Shown in pieces: positions 1-8,544 of a DNA stretch of 34,519 bases. The notes beneath the pieces were generated by a model. That model saw nothing but the letters and a program-made list of their open reading frames with translations. It was not told where the DNA came from and did not search any database. This stretch comes from Acetobacteraceae bacterium (GTDB lineage Bacteria; Pseudomonadota; Alphaproteobacteria; Acetobacterales; Acetobacteraceae). Position numbers and translations under genes: made by a program. Every line of letters begins with the position of its first letter. The first letter of the stretch is position 1. The stretch covers positions 1-34,519 of the forward strand of contig CANBNK010000043.1 of NCBI GenBank assembly GCA_947371015.1. Direction: 5' to 3'.

Positions 1-770
1 CGCGGCTGGGTGGCCAGCAGCATGCGCGTGTAAGCGTGGCGCGGCGCGGCGAAGACCTCGGCGGTGCGGCCCTGCTCCACCGCCAGGCCATTCTGCATCA
101 CCACCACCCGGTCGGCATGACGACGCACGATCGCCAGGTCATGGGTGATCAGCAGCAGCGCCAGTTGCCGTTCCCGCTTCAGCTTTTCCAGCAGTTCCAG
201 GATTTGCGCCTGGATGGTCACGTCCAACGCCGTGGTCGGCTCGTCCGCAATCAGCAGCTTCGGGTCATTGGCCAGGGCGCCGGCGATCATCACCCGCTGG
301 CGCTGGCCACCGGAAAGCTGGTGCGGGTAGGCGCCCATGCGTTCCGCGGCATTGCCCAGCCCGGCCTGGTGCAGCAGGTCCAGCACCCGCGCGCGCAGCG
401 CTTCCCCGGCCAGCGGGCGATGCAGCGTGATCGCCTCGCCCACCTGGCGGCCGATATGGTGCAGCGGGTTCAGGCTGGTCATCGGCTCCTGAAAGACCAT
501 GCCGGCAACGCTGCCGCGCAGCCGGTGCAGCGAAGCCTCATCCGCCGTCAGCACCTCGGTGCCGTCCAGCATGATGCTGCCGCTGGGGTTGGCGCCGGCG
601 GCCGGCAGCAGCCGCAGCGCCGAGAGCGCCGTGACCGACTTGCCGGAGCCGGATTCGCCGACCAGTGCCACGGTCTCGCCGGGGTTCACCTGGAAGGAGA
701 CGCCATGCACCACCTGGCGGCCGTTGAAGGCCACGCGCAGGTCCTCGACGATCAGCAACGGCGGCGACAT
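1..770 (-). CDS. yejF: Peptide ABC transporter ATP-binding protein, YejF-like (3' part outside window)
   Basis: Cytoplasmic ATPase that would power the YejABE peptide importer encoded just upstream. The visible 256 codons start at ATG 770 and contain one complete ABC domain. The Walker A loop reads GESGSGKS, the signature LSGGQRQRV, and Walker B is followed by [10 protein letters not shown] and the switch histidine in ITHDLAIV. YejF-type proteins carry two such domains (about 530 residues), so a second domain probably lies beyond the left edge. The start codon overlaps the TGA of the preceding permease gene by one base (TGATG), which implies translational coupling. The family assignment rests mainly on the gene order substrate protein, two permeases, ATPase. 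A dipeptide transporter (Dpp/Opp) ATPase is the alternative. Confidence 0.88.
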   Translation of the reverse strand, partial: MSPPLLIVEDLRVAFNGRQVVHGVSFQVNPGETVALVGESGSGKSVTALSALRLLPAAGANPSGSIMLDGTEVLTADEASLHRLRGSVAGMVFQEPMTSLNPLHHIGRQVGEAITLHRPLAGEALRARVLDLLHQAGLGNAAERMGAYPHQLSGGQRQRVMIAGALANDPKLLIADEPTTALDVTIQAQILELLEKLKRERQLALLLITHDLAIVRRHADRVVVMQNGLAVEQGRTAEVFAAPRHAYTRMLLATQP

Positions 771-1801
771 CAGCGCATCCCCCCCGGCAGCCGCCTGGGG
801 TCGAAGGCGTCGCGCACCGCCTCACCGATGAAGATCAGCAGGGTCAGCACGCCGCCCAGCACCAGGAAGCCGGTGAAGGCGAGCCACGGCGCCTGCAGGT
901 TGCTCTTGCCCTGGCTCAGCAACTCGCCGAGCGAGGGATAGCCCGGCGGAAAGCCAAACCCCAGAAAGTCGAGCGAGGCCAGGATGGTCACGCTGCCCGA
1001 CAGGACGAAGGGCAGGAAGGTCAGCGTCGCCACCATGGCGTTGGGCAAAATGTGCCGCCACATCAGCCGCACGTCGGAAACCCCCAGCGCCCGGGCGGCG
1101 CGGACATAGTCCAGGTTGCGGCCGCGCAGGAACTCGGCCCGCACCACGCCGGTCAGCGCCATCCAGCTGAAGGCCAGCAGGAACAGCAGCAGCACCCAGA
1201 ACCCCGGCTGGATCATGCTGCCGAGGATGATCAGCAAATACAGCTGCGGCATGCCGGACCAGACTTCGATAAAGCGCTGGAACAGCAAATCCGTGGTGCC
1301 TCCGTAGAAGCCCTGCACCGCCCCGGCGGCGATGCCTATGGCTGAGGACGCCAAGGTCAGCGAGAACCCGAACAAAATCGCCAGCCGCAGGCCGTAGATC
1401 ACTCTCGCCAAGACGTCCCGCGCCTGGTCGTCGGTGCCCAGCGGGTTGCGCCAACTCGGTGGTGCCGGGCTGGGGCGGCCGAGGTCGCGGATCACGCTGC
1501 GGTAGTCGTATTCCACCAGCGGCCACAGCATCCAGCCGCGGGCGCGCACCTCGCGCACCAGGGTTTCGTCATGCCAGTCGGCCTCGGTCGGCAGGCCATC
1601 GGCCAGCACGTCGCTTTCGGCGTAGTCGCTGAGCACCGGGACCAGCACGCGGCCATCCACCCAGACCAGCAGCGGCTTGTCGTTGGCGATGACCTCGGCG
1701 CCCAGCGTCAGCCCGAACAGCCCGAGGAACAGCCACAGGCTGACCCAGCCACGCCGGTTGGCGCGAAAATTCGCCAGCCGGCGCTGGTTCAGCGGCGTCA
1801 T
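770..1801 (-). CDS. yejE: Peptide ABC transporter permease, YejE-like
   Basis: Inner-membrane permease of the oligopeptide importer, 343 residues, close to the usual YejE length of about 340. One N-terminal membrane segment (about residues 20-38) is followed by a long periplasmic stretch containing NPLGTDDQARDVLARVIYG, typical of the OppC/DppC/YejE class. The remaining segments lie between about residue 135 and the C-terminus. The cytoplasmic EAA loop that contacts the ATPase is seen as YVRAARALGVSD. It starts at ATG 1801, sharing one base with the stop of the YejB-like gene, and its own stop shares one base with the ATPase start. All four genes therefore look like one transcript. Confidence 0.92.
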   Translation of the reverse strand: MTPLNQRRLANFRANRRGWVSLWLFLGLFGLTLGAEVIANDKPLLVWVDGRVLVPVLSDYAESDVLADGLPTEADWHDETLVREVRARGWMLWPLVEYDYRSVIRDLGRPSPAPPSWRNPLGTDDQARDVLARVIYGLRLAILFGFSLTLASSAIGIAAGAVQGFYGGTTDLLFQRFIEVWSGMPQLYLLIILGSMIQPGFWVLLLFLLAFSWMALTGVVRAEFLRGRNLDYVRAARALGVSDVRLMWRHILPNAMVATLTFLPFVLSGSVTILASLDFLGFGFPPGYPSLGELLSQGKSNLQAPWLAFTGFLVLGGVLTLLIFIGEAVRDAFDPRRLPGGMR

Positions 1802-2874
1802 CAGCCGCGGCTCTCGAAGTCGATGCGCGGGTCCACCAGCGTATAGGTGAAGTCGCCGACGATCTGCATCACCAGGCCGAGCAGGGTGAAGACGTAGAGC
1901 GTGCCGAACATCAGCGGATAGTCGCGGCGGATGGCGGCGTCGAAGCCCAGCAGCCCCAACCCATCCAGCGAGAAGATGATTTCTACGAGTAGCGCCCCGG
2001 TGAACAGGATACCGATGAAGGCGGCCGGGAAGCCGGCGATGATCAGCAGCATGGCGTTGCGGAAGACATGGCCATACAGCACGCGTTGCTCACCGGCGCC
2101 CTTGGCGCGGGCCGTCACCACGTACTGCTTGTTGATCTCTTCCAGAAAGCTGTTCTTGGTCAGCATGGTCAGGCTGGCGAAGCCACCGATGATCAGCGCC
2201 AGCGTCGGCAACACCATGTGCCACAGGTAGTCCGCGGCGCGGGTTAGAAAACCGGCATTCTCCAATCCGGAGGACAGCAACCCCCGCAGCGGAAACCACT
2301 GCACGAAGCTGCCCCCCGCGAACAGCACCACCAGCAGGATGGCGAACAGGAACCCCGGGATGGCATAGCCCACCAGCACCACCCCCGAGGTCCAGAGGTC
2401 GAAGGTCGAGCCGTCCCGCACCGCCTTACGAATACCGAGCGGAATGCTGACCAGGTAGATGATCAGCGTGGACCACAGCCCCAGCGAAACCGAGACCGGC
2501 AGCTTCTCGAAGATCAGCTCCGCCACCCCGCGCCCCTGGAACAGGCTCTGGCCCAGGTCGAAGCGCAGATAGCCCTTCAGCATCTCCCAGAAGCGCACAT
2601 GCGCCGGCTTGTCGAAGCCGAAGGCGCGCTTGATCTCCTCCACGACGGCGGGGTCGATGCCCTGCGCGCCGCGCAAGGTCGGGTCGGCCTGACGCACCTC
2701 GCCGGCACCGCCGGTCACCCGTTCCAGCACGCCGCCGCCGCGGCCGCGCAACTCCGACAGCGCCTGTTCCACCGGCCCGCCGGGCGCGAATTGCACCACA
2801 ACGAAATTGATCAGGATGATGCCGAACAGCGTCGGCAGCATCAGCGCCAGCCGGCGCAGCAGATAGCCGCCCAA
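1801..2874 (-). CDS. yejB: Peptide ABC transporter permease, YejB-like (TTG start)
   Basis: Second inner-membrane permease of the importer, 357 residues. The N-terminus ([20 protein letters not shown]) followed by [13 protein letters not shown] is highly typical of YejB. An EAA loop is visible as [19 protein letters not shown]. The start is taken as TTG 2874. The stop codon of the preceding substrate-binding gene (TAG, 2880-2878) lies two codons upstream in the same frame, so no earlier start is possible. The next ATG would delete the first part of the conserved N-terminal helix. The same-frame arrangement means that readthrough of one TAG would fuse the binding protein to the permease. Confidence 0.92.
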   Translation of the reverse strand: MGGYLLRRLALMLPTLFGIILINFVVVQFAPGGPVEQALSELRGRGGGVLERVTGGAGEVRQADPTLRGAQGIDPAVVEEIKRAFGFDKPAHVRFWEMLKGYLRFDLGQSLFQGRGVAELIFEKLPVSVSLGLWSTLIIYLVSIPLGIRKAVRDGSTFDLWTSGVVLVGYAIPGFLFAILLVVLFAGGSFVQWFPLRGLLSSGLENAGFLTRAADYLWHMVLPTLALIIGGFASLTMLTKNSFLEEINKQYVVTARAKGAGEQRVLYGHVFRNAMLLIIAGFPAAFIGILFTGALLVEIIFSLDGLGLLGFDAAIRRDYPLMFGTLYVFTLLGLVMQIVGDFTYTLVDPRIDFESRG

Positions 2875-2877
2875 CGT

Positions 2878-4743
2878 CTAGCGGGCCGCCGGCGGAGACG
2901 CGCGCTTGCCGGCTTCCACCGCCGCCGCGCGCTGCGGATCCCACCACCAGCCTTCCACGCCCAGCCCATGCTTGGGGTTGCGCGCGGGGCGGCCGAACTT
3001 GTCCCACCAGGCCAGCCGATACGCCGACAGATTGTACATGGGGATGACGTAGTGGTGCCACAGCAGCACCCGGTCCAGCGCCCGCGTCCGCTGGACCAGC
3101 TCCTCGCGGTCCGGCGCCGCAACCACCAACTCGATCAGCTCGTCGATGACAGGGTCGCAGATGCCCGCCGTGTTGCGGCCGCCCGGCTCGCGCGCCTTGG
3201 CACAGGAAAAAAACTCGCGCTGCTCATTGCCCGGCGACAGGCTCTGGCCGATCACGTCCACCGTCATGTCGTAGTCATAGGCGTCGGAGCGCACCTGGTA
3301 CTGCGCGGGGTCCACGGTGCGCACCCGCGCCTCCACGCCGATGCGCTGCAACCACTGCACATAGGGCAGCGCCAGCCGTTCCATGCTGGGCTCGCCGAGC
3401 AAAATCTCGAAGCTGAAGTGCTGGCCCTGGGCGTTGACCAGCTTGCGCTCCTTCACCTCCCAGCCGGCTTCCTTCAGCAGCGCCAGGGCGCGGCGCAGGT
3501 TGTCGCGGTTGTTGCCGCTGCCATCGGTCACCGGCTCGCGATAGATGGTGCTGAACACCGCTGCCGGCACGCGGCCGCGATACTTCTCCAGGATCGCCAG
3601 CTCGCGCCCCTGCGGCAGGCCGCTGCTGGCCAGCTCGCTGTTCTGGAAATAGCTCTCGGTGCGCTTGTAGCTGCCGTAGAACAGGTTGGCATTCAGCCAC
3701 TCGAAGTCGAACACCAGCCCCAGCGCCTGCCGCACCCGGGCATCCGCAAACAACGGGCGGCGCAGGTTCATGGTGAAGCTCTGCATGCCCGTGGGGTTCT
3801 GGTGGCGCAGCTCCTCCTTCTTCACCAGGCCCTGACGCACCGCCGGAAAGTCGTAGCCGGTGGCCCATTCCTTGGCGATGTTCTCCTGCCGCAAATCCAC
3901 CTGGCCGGCCTTGAAGGCCTCCAGCGCCACGGTGTTGTCGCGGAAATACTCGTAGCGGATGCTGTCGAAGTTCTGCGTGCCGCGCCGCGTGCCCAGGTTG
4001 GCGCCCCAGTAGTCCGCCACCCGGCGCCAGGTGATGCTGCGGCCGGGCTCGAACTTCTCCAGCCGATACGGCCCGCTGCCCAGCGGCAGGTCCAGCGTCG
4101 GCCGGCCGAAGTCGCGGCCTTCCCACCAATGCTTCGGCAGCACCGGCAACTCGCCCAGCACGCTCGGCAATTCGTGGTTGTCGCCGTTCTTGAAGCGGAA
4201 CAGCACCCGGCGGGCGCCCTCGGCCTTCACCTCGGCCACGTCGCCCCAATAGGCGCGATACAGCGGCCGGCCCTTTTCCATCAGGGTGGTGAAGGTCCAC
4301 ACCACGTCCTCGGCCAGCACCGGCTTGCCGTCGTGCCAGCGTGCCTCCGGGCGAATCTCGAAGGCGACCCAGGTATGGTCGCCGGCCACCTCGACCACCG
4401 CCGCCAGATGGCAATAGGCGGCGCTGGCTTCATCGGAGGCGCGCTCCAGCAGGCTTTCCCACAAAATGCCGTTCTGCAGCGCGTTCAGCCCGGCGCCCGG
4501 GGTGCCGCGCAGCACGAAGGGGTTGAAGCTGTCAAAGCTGCCCAGCGCCCAGCGCACCATCTCGCCACCCTTGGGGGCATCCGGGTTCACCCAGGGCCAA
4601 TGCGGGAACCCCGCCGGCAGCGCGGGCGTGCCATGCAGTGCCAGGCCATGCGTCCTGCGGGGGGGCACGGCTTGCGCCGCCGCTGGCAGGCTGCGGAGGA
4701 AGGGTGCGCCCAGGCCGGCGCCGAGCAGGGTACGACGTTGCAT
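2878..4743 (-). CDS. yejA: Extracellular oligopeptide-binding protein, YejA-like
   Basis: Periplasmic solute receptor of the SBP_bac_5 family, 621 residues, the expected size for YejA. It should capture peptides (E. coli YejA also serves microcin C uptake) and deliver them to the YejBE channel. The N-terminus has a twin-arginine-like export signal (QRRTLLGAGLGAPFLRSLPA, cleavage after AAAQA). The mature part begins with features seen in YejA proteins: HWPWVNPDAPKGGEMV and then FDSFNPFVLRG. ARWHDGKPVLAEDVVWTF is the family core motif. The start at ATG 4743 lacks a strong Shine-Dalgarno sequence. A likely promoter lies directly upstream (4774-4803). First gene of a four-gene transport operon. 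Confidence 0.93.
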   Translation of the reverse strand: MQRRTLLGAGLGAPFLRSLPAAAQAVPPRRTHGLALHGTPALPAGFPHWPWVNPDAPKGGEMVRWALGSFDSFNPFVLRGTPGAGLNALQNGILWESLLERASDEASAAYCHLAAVVEVAGDHTWVAFEIRPEARWHDGKPVLAEDVVWTFTTLMEKGRPLYRAYWGDVAEVKAEGARRVLFRFKNGDNHELPSVLGELPVLPKHWWEGRDFGRPTLDLPLGSGPYRLEKFEPGRSITWRRVADYWGANLGTRRGTQNFDSIRYEYFRDNTVALEAFKAGQVDLRQENIAKEWATGYDFPAVRQGLVKKEELRHQNPTGMQSFTMNLRRPLFADARVRQALGLVFDFEWLNANLFYGSYKRTESYFQNSELASSGLPQGRELAILEKYRGRVPAAVFSTIYREPVTDGSGNNRDNLRRALALLKEAGWEVKERKLVNAQGQHFSFEILLGEPSMERLALPYVQWLQRIGVEARVRTVDPAQYQVRSDAYDYDMTVDVIGQSLSPGNEQREFFSCAKAREPGGRNTAGICDPVIDELIELVVAAPDREELVQRTRALDRVLLWHHYVIPMYNLSAYRLAWWDKFGRPARNPKHGLGVEGWWWDPQRAAAVEAGKRASPPAAR

Positions 4744-4773
4744 GGCTGCCAGGATGGGGGTTCGGCGCCGCCG

Positions 4774-4803
4774 CTACAACCTTGCATGGCCCGCGATTGT
4801 CAA
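4774..4803 (-). promoter_or_regulatory. Candidate sigma-70-type promoter for yejABEF
   Basis: On the minus strand a perfect -35 hexamer TTGACA (4803-4798) is followed after 18 bases by a weak -10, TTGTAG (4779-4774). Transcription would begin near 4767, about 24 bases before the yejA ATG. The promoter sits in the 67-base gap between the hisN stop and yejA. The -10 is poor, so only the -35 is convincing. Confidence 0.4.
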
Positions 4804-4810
4804 CGCTTCC

Positions 4811-5581
4811 TCAGCGCAGCAGCGCGGTCGCCTCCGCCAGCATCGCCGCGTCACCGAGCGCCAGCACCGAGCCATCCGATTCCACGGTCAGCGGCCGCCC
4901 GGCCCAATCGGTCACGCGCCCGCCGGCGCCTTCCACCACGGGGACCAGGGCCGCCCAGTCCCAGGGCTTCATCGTCGCCTCGGCGATCACGTCCACCAGG
5001 CCCAGCGCCATCAGGCCGTAGCTGTAGCAGTCGCCGCCCCAGGTCACCCGGCGGGCGGCGCGGCGCAGGCGGTCGAAGCCGTCGCGCTGGTCTTCCAGGA
5101 ACATGTCCGGGCTGGTGCAGGAAAGTTCGGCCTGGGACAGTTCAGCGCAGGGTCGGCACTTGGCCACCCCACCCATGGCGCCGCGGAACCGCGTCGGCTG
5201 GCCGGCCACACCGATCCAGCGTTCTCCCGTCGCCGGCTGGTCGATCAGCCCCAGCACCGGCACGCCCTTGTGCAGCAGGGAAATCAGCGTGCCGAACAGC
5301 GGCCGCCCGGTGACGAAGGCGCGGGTGCCGTCGATCGGGTCCAGCAGCCACAGCCACTCGGCATCCGGCCGGTCGGCACCGTATTCCTCGCCCCAGATGC
5401 CATGGTCGGGGAAGCGCTCGGCCAGGAAGGCGCGGATCGCCTGCTCGGCCTGCTGGTCTGCAGCCGTCACCGGGCTGGCATCGCCCTTGGCTTCCACCAG
5501 CAGGGCGGAGCGGAACAGCGGGCGGATCACCCCGCCCGCCAGGTCGGCAGCCGCTTCGGCCGCCGCCAGGCAGGCCTGCAT
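4811..5581 (-). CDS. hisN: Histidinol-phosphatase, inositol monophosphatase family
   Basis: Metal-dependent phosphatase of 256 residues that probably hydrolyses L-histidinol phosphate in histidine biosynthesis. The inositol-monophosphatase metal-site motifs are intact: GEEYG (64-68), LLDPIDGTRAF (DPIDGT at 81-86) and the C-terminal WDWAALVPVVEGAGG (from 207). This WDWAAL form is the one usually seen in HisN-type members, as opposed to SuhB or CysQ. The start chosen is ATG 5581. A longer reading to 5701 would run into the cytochrome gene and has no family-like sequence. It lies 13 bases after the cytochrome c gene on the same strand. Inositol-1-phosphatase is the main alternative activity. Confidence 0.88.
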   Translation of the reverse strand: MQACLAAAEAAADLAGGVIRPLFRSALLVEAKGDASPVTAADQQAEQAIRAFLAERFPDHGIWGEEYGADRPDAEWLWLLDPIDGTRAFVTGRPLFGTLISLLHKGVPVLGLIDQPATGERWIGVAGQPTRFRGAMGGVAKCRPCAELSQAELSCTSPDMFLEDQRDGFDRLRRAARRVTWGGDCYSYGLMALGLVDVIAEATMKPWDWAALVPVVEGAGGRVTDWAGRPLTVESDGSVLALGDAAMLAEATALLR

Positions 5582-5594
5582 CAGGGTCGCAGGA

Positions 5595-6134
5595 TCAGGG
5601 ATTGGGCGCGCCCGGGGTGATGCTGCGCAGATAGGCGATGACGTCCGCCCGCTGCTGCGTATTGCTGATGCCGCCGAAGGCCATCTTGGTGCCCGGGGCA
5701 TAGGTGGCCGGCTTGGCCAGCCAGGCGTTCATCTCCTCATAGCTCCAGGGGCCGGCATGGCTCTTCAGCGCGGCCGAATAGGCGAAGCCCGCCACGGCGC
5801 CATGGCCGCGGCCGATGATGCCATGCAGGTTCGGCCCCACGCCGGCGCGGCCGCCTTCGTTGAAGCTGTGGCAGGCGCCGCACTGCGCCTTGGCCAGGCG
5901 CTCACCATTCGCCGGGTTGGCATTGGCCAGCAGCGGGCTGATCGGCTCCAGCGCCACCGGCGCCGCGGCCGGTGCCGGTGTACCGCCACCAGCCGGCGCG
6001 AGGTCGCCGATCTGGATCGCGCTCTTCTCCGGCATGTGTGGATGCACGAGTTGGCCGGCGACAATTCCGGTGACCATGAAAGCGATCCCGGCCGTCAAGA
6101 TGCCCGCGAATGCCTTGTTGAGTTCCAAGCTCAT
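5595..6134 (-). CDS. Membrane-anchored class I cytochrome c (CycM/c552-like)
   Basis: Small electron carrier of 179 residues. An uncleaved N-terminal membrane anchor (about residues 9-30) is followed by a flexible Pro/Ala-rich linker (45-65) and then a class I cytochrome c domain. Haem attachment is CGACH at 85-89; the probable distal ligand is Met151 in GTKMAF. This architecture matches the alphaproteobacterial CycM/cytochrome c552 type, which carries electrons from the bc1 complex to an aa3 oxidase at the periplasmic face of the membrane. That specific role is inferred from the family. A good promoter (6212-6240) lies upstream, and hisN follows after 13 bases. Confidence 0.9.
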   Translation of the reverse strand: MSLELNKAFAGILTAGIAFMVTGIVAGQLVHPHMPEKSAIQIGDLAPAGGGTPAPAAAPVALEPISPLLANANPANGERLAKAQCGACHSFNEGGRAGVGPNLHGIIGRGHGAVAGFAYSAALKSHAGPWSYEEMNAWLAKPATYAPGTKMAFGGISNTQQRADVIAYLRSITPGAPNP

Positions 6135-6211
6135 CCCGAACCCGATCCCTTATGCTGGCGTTGACTCCCGACGGTTTGCACCACGGGTCCGCCTCGACTA
6201 GAAGCCGGCGG

Positions 6212-6240
6212 ACCATAGTGCCCGCTTGGGCGCGCATCAA
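6212..6240 (-). promoter_or_regulatory. Candidate promoter for cytochrome c-hisN
   Basis: On the minus strand TTGATG (6240-6235) and TATGGT (6217-6212) are separated by exactly 17 bases. Each matches four or five of six consensus positions. The predicted start near 6205 leaves a leader of about 70 bases before the cytochrome ATG. The rest of the 254-base divergent gap up to pheA shows no clear plus-strand promoter. Confidence 0.45.
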
Positions 6241-6388
6241 CCCGGTCTGGCCTCGTGAATTCCATCATCCTCCGCCCCACCCGGAAGGCGAGCCTCGGCC
6301 AGGCCGGCGAATTGCCTGGCGGGGGCCATCTCGGCTCCGCCGCCGATGCGACCCACAACCCCGGCCACGCCTTCCAGGAGACTGCCCG

Positions 6389-7237
6389 ATGAGCAATGTC
6401 ATCGCCTTCCAGGGCTATCCCGGCGCCTATTCCGACCTGTCCTGCCGCAAGGCCTACCCGGAATGGCAGACCCTGCCCTGCCCCAGCTTCGAGGCCGCGA
6501 TCGACGCGGTTACCTCCGGCCAGGCGCAACTGGCCATGCTGCCGTGCGAAAACAGCCTGGCCGGGCGCGTGCCGGATATCCACCGGCTGCTGCCCGACTC
6601 GGGCCTGTTCGTCATCGGCGAGCATTTCGAGCGGGTGGAACACTGCCTGCTGGCCCCGGCCGGCGCCACGCTGGCCAGCCTGAAGCGCGCGCATAGCCAC
6701 CCGGTGGCGCTTGGCCAGGTCCGCAACATCCTGAAGCAGCTGAACCTGCAGGCGGTGATCGAGGCCGATACCGCCGGCGCCGCCGAACTCATCGCCGCCC
6801 GCGGCGGCATCGAGGATGCGGCCATCGCCAGCGAACTCGCCGCCGAGATCTACGGCCTGCAGATCCTGCAGAGGAACGTCGAGGACGCCGCGCACAACAC
6901 CACGCGCTTCTATGTGTGCAGCACGTCGCCGCAGACGCCGCCGGCGAGCACGCCTGACTGCGTCACCAGCTTCGTCTTCCGCGTCCGCAACATACCCGCA
7001 GCGCTGTACAAGGCGCTGGGCGGCTTCGCCACCAACCGGGTCAACATGACCAAGCTGGAAAGTTACATGGTGGATGGCGAGTTCACCGCCACCCAGTTCC
7101 TGGCCGATGTCGATGGCCACCGCGAGGATGCCGACCTGGAACGCGCGCTGGACGAGTTGAAGTTCTTCTGCACCCAGGTCCGCGTGCTCGGCACCTATCC
7201 GGCGCATGCCTACCGCCGCGCGCATCGCGGCGGCTGA
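6389..7237 (+). CDS. pheA: Prephenate dehydratase
   Basis: Monofunctional prephenate dehydratase, 282 residues, converting prephenate to phenylpyruvate in phenylalanine biosynthesis (cytoplasm). It opens with the family start IAFQGYPGAYSD. LPCENSLAGRVPDIHRLL (51-68) and the catalytic Thr-Arg-Phe in NTTRF (170-174) are present. A C-terminal ACT regulatory domain begins near residue 193 (SFVFRVRNIPAALYKAL). The effector-site segment reads KLESYM in place of the enteric ESRP, as is common in alphaproteobacteria. There is no fused chorismate mutase. The start at ATG 6389 is fixed by AGGAG at 6376-6380. The upstream open frame to 6152 is non-coding leader. Confidence 0.96.
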   Translation: MSNVIAFQGYPGAYSDLSCRKAYPEWQTLPCPSFEAAIDAVTSGQAQLAMLPCENSLAGRVPDIHRLLPDSGLFVIGEHFERVEHCLLAPAGATLASLKRAHSHPVALGQVRNILKQLNLQAVIEADTAGAAELIAARGGIEDAAIASELAAEIYGLQILQRNVEDAAHNTTRFYVCSTSPQTPPASTPDCVTSFVFRVRNIPAALYKALGGFATNRVNMTKLESYMVDGEFTATQFLADVDGHREDADLERALDELKFFCTQVRVLGTYPAHAYRRAHRGG

Positions 7238-7243
7238 ACGCGG

Positions 7244-7534
7244 TCAACGGGTGCGGAGCGTCTCCACCCCGCCCGGCAGGCCGAGCCCGCTGCGACGCAG
7301 GCATTCCCGATAGGCGCGATTCAGCAGCACCTGGCGCTGCGGCCCGATCCGCGCCTGGTTCAGCCCCCAATCCGGCGTGGACTGGGCGCCCAGCGCGGTC
7401 ACTTCGGGGCTGCGCTCGGCCTCACGGCGGCAGGCCGCGTATTCCGGCCGCGCCTCCACATCCGGCTTCTCGGCAGGGGAAAACCAGTTGCACCCGGCCA
7501 GGAGCAGCGGCAGCAGAACCAGGGCGGCCCTCAT
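7244..7534 (-). CDS. Small lipoprotein of unknown function
   Basis: A 96-residue predicted lipoprotein. The N-terminus MRAALVLLPLLLAGC is a short signal peptide with a clear lipobox (LAGC, lipidated Cys at about residue 15). The mature part is charged, with two cysteines (CRREAERSPE and YRECLRRSG) that could form a disulfide. The start at ATG 7534 overlaps the nudC stop as ATGA. A start five codons further upstream would place extra residues before the signal peptide. The C-terminus stops 6 bases from the convergent pheA stop. I do not recognise a family. It probably sits in the periplasm anchored to a membrane. Confidence 0.75.
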   Translation of the reverse strand: MRAALVLLPLLLAGCNWFSPAEKPDVEARPEYAACRREAERSPEVTALGAQSTPDWGLNQARIGPQRQVLLNRAYRECLRRSGLGLPGGVETLRTR

Positions 7535-8454
7535 CCGTGCGCCATCCAATCGGCGATCAACCGGCTGGCGATGCTGTCGCCGCGCGGCAGGTTGAAACCG
7601 TGGTCTTTCGGGTTGCGCATCTGGTCGCGGCTGAACCAGCGGGCGTCCTTCAGTTCATTGGTGTCGATGGTGATTTCCTCGCTCAGCGCTTCCGCATGGA
7701 AGCCCAGCATGACGCTGGCCGGGAACGGCCAGGGCTGCGAGGAGTGGTAGAGCACCCGCCCCACCTGCACGCCGGCTTCCTCGAACACCTCGCGCCGCAC
7801 CGCTTCCTCCAGGCTCTCACCTGGTTCCACGAAGCCCGCCAGGGTCGAGTACATGTTGTTCACGAAGCGCGGGCTGTGGCCCAGCAACGCCTTGTCGCCA
7901 CGCACCACCAGCATGATCACCGCCGGGTCGGTGCGGGGGAAGTGATCCACCCCGCAGCCGGTGCAATGCATGGTGTTGCCCGCCGATTTCGGCTGGCAGG
8001 CAGCACCGCAGACGCCGCAGAAATTGTGCTTGGTGCGCCAGTGCATCAGGCCGCGGGCATGCGCCAGCACGCTGGCCTCGTCCGCCGGCAGCAGCCCGGC
8101 CACGGCGCGCAGATCCGTGAAGGTGCCCATGCCCTCGGGCAGCAGCGGCAGCGGGTCCTCGGCGGCCGAGCAATCCACCGCGAAGGTGGGCCGGCCGTGC
8201 CATTCGCCCAGGAAGGCCCAGGGGCCGCCGGCCATGCGCACCGCCTCGGCGGCGGCGCCGGTCAGCAGCAGGCCTTCCGGCTGCTTGGCATCCACCCCCT
8301 TCATCAGGTTGCGGGCGCGCCACACCGGCGCGAACAGCGACTCCGGGTGGTGCAGGGCGGCCTGGATGTAGTCCGCGTCGTCGCGCTTGTGCGCGACGCG
8401 TTCCAACGGGCTGCCGGTATAGGGGTTCGGGCGCGAGGCGGGGATTGGCTGCAT
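7531..8454 (-). CDS. nudC: NAD(+)/NADH pyrophosphatase (Nudix, NudC)
   Basis: Nudix hydrolase of 307 residues that splits NADH to NMNH and AMP and, in family members, removes NAD caps from RNA. Order of domains: N-terminal NUDIX-like region, zinc ribbon with Cys146, Cys149, Cys164 and Cys167, then the Nudix domain with box GFVEPGESLEEAVRREVFEE (from 207) and AGV. The NudC-specific SQPWPFPAS (239-247) follows the box. ATG 8454 is chosen because MQPIPASRPNPYTGSPL looks like a normal NudC start. A GTG at 8529 would add 25 low-complexity residues encoded by a repeated GC-rich stretch. The YHS-like gene lies upstream and the lipoprotein gene overlaps its stop. Confidence 0.93.
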   Translation of the reverse strand: MQPIPASRPNPYTGSPLERVAHKRDDADYIQAALHHPESLFAPVWRARNLMKGVDAKQPEGLLLTGAAAEAVRMAGGPWAFLGEWHGRPTFAVDCSAAEDPLPLLPEGMGTFTDLRAVAGLLPADEASVLAHARGLMHWRTKHNFCGVCGAACQPKSAGNTMHCTGCGVDHFPRTDPAVIMLVVRGDKALLGHSPRFVNNMYSTLAGFVEPGESLEEAVRREVFEEAGVQVGRVLYHSSQPWPFPASVMLGFHAEALSEEITIDTNELKDARWFSRDQMRNPKDHGFNLPRGDSIASRLIADWMAHG

Positions 8455-8501
8455 TTGCGGCGGACGTTGCCACGCCGGCCCCCGGGCGGCAACTGCACCC
8501 G

Positions 8502-8519
8502 TGCCACCCCCTGGCGGCA
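8502..8519 (-). terminator. Hairpin between the YHS-like gene and nudC
   Basis: On the minus strand TGCCGCC and GGTGGCA form a 7-pair stem around AGGG, with one G-U wobble that works only in the minus-strand RNA. No U tract follows. The 15-base arm GTTGCCGCC(A/C)GGGGG is repeated 28 bases further on (8479-8493 and 8507-8521). It may be an attenuator or processing site. Confidence 0.3.
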
Positions 8520-8544
8520 ACAGCGACACTCCCCGCTGCCCCCC

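Noticed and set aside
2599-5313. Plus-strand open frame of 904 codons
   Set aside because: Antisense to yejA and hisN, rich in Arg/His/Gln with no motif. High GC at third positions of the real genes removes stops on the opposite strand.
7531-8529. Longer NudC from GTG 8529
   Set aside because: The extra 25 residues are low-complexity, encoded by a direct repeat and hairpin. The ATG at 8454 begins with typical NudC sequence.
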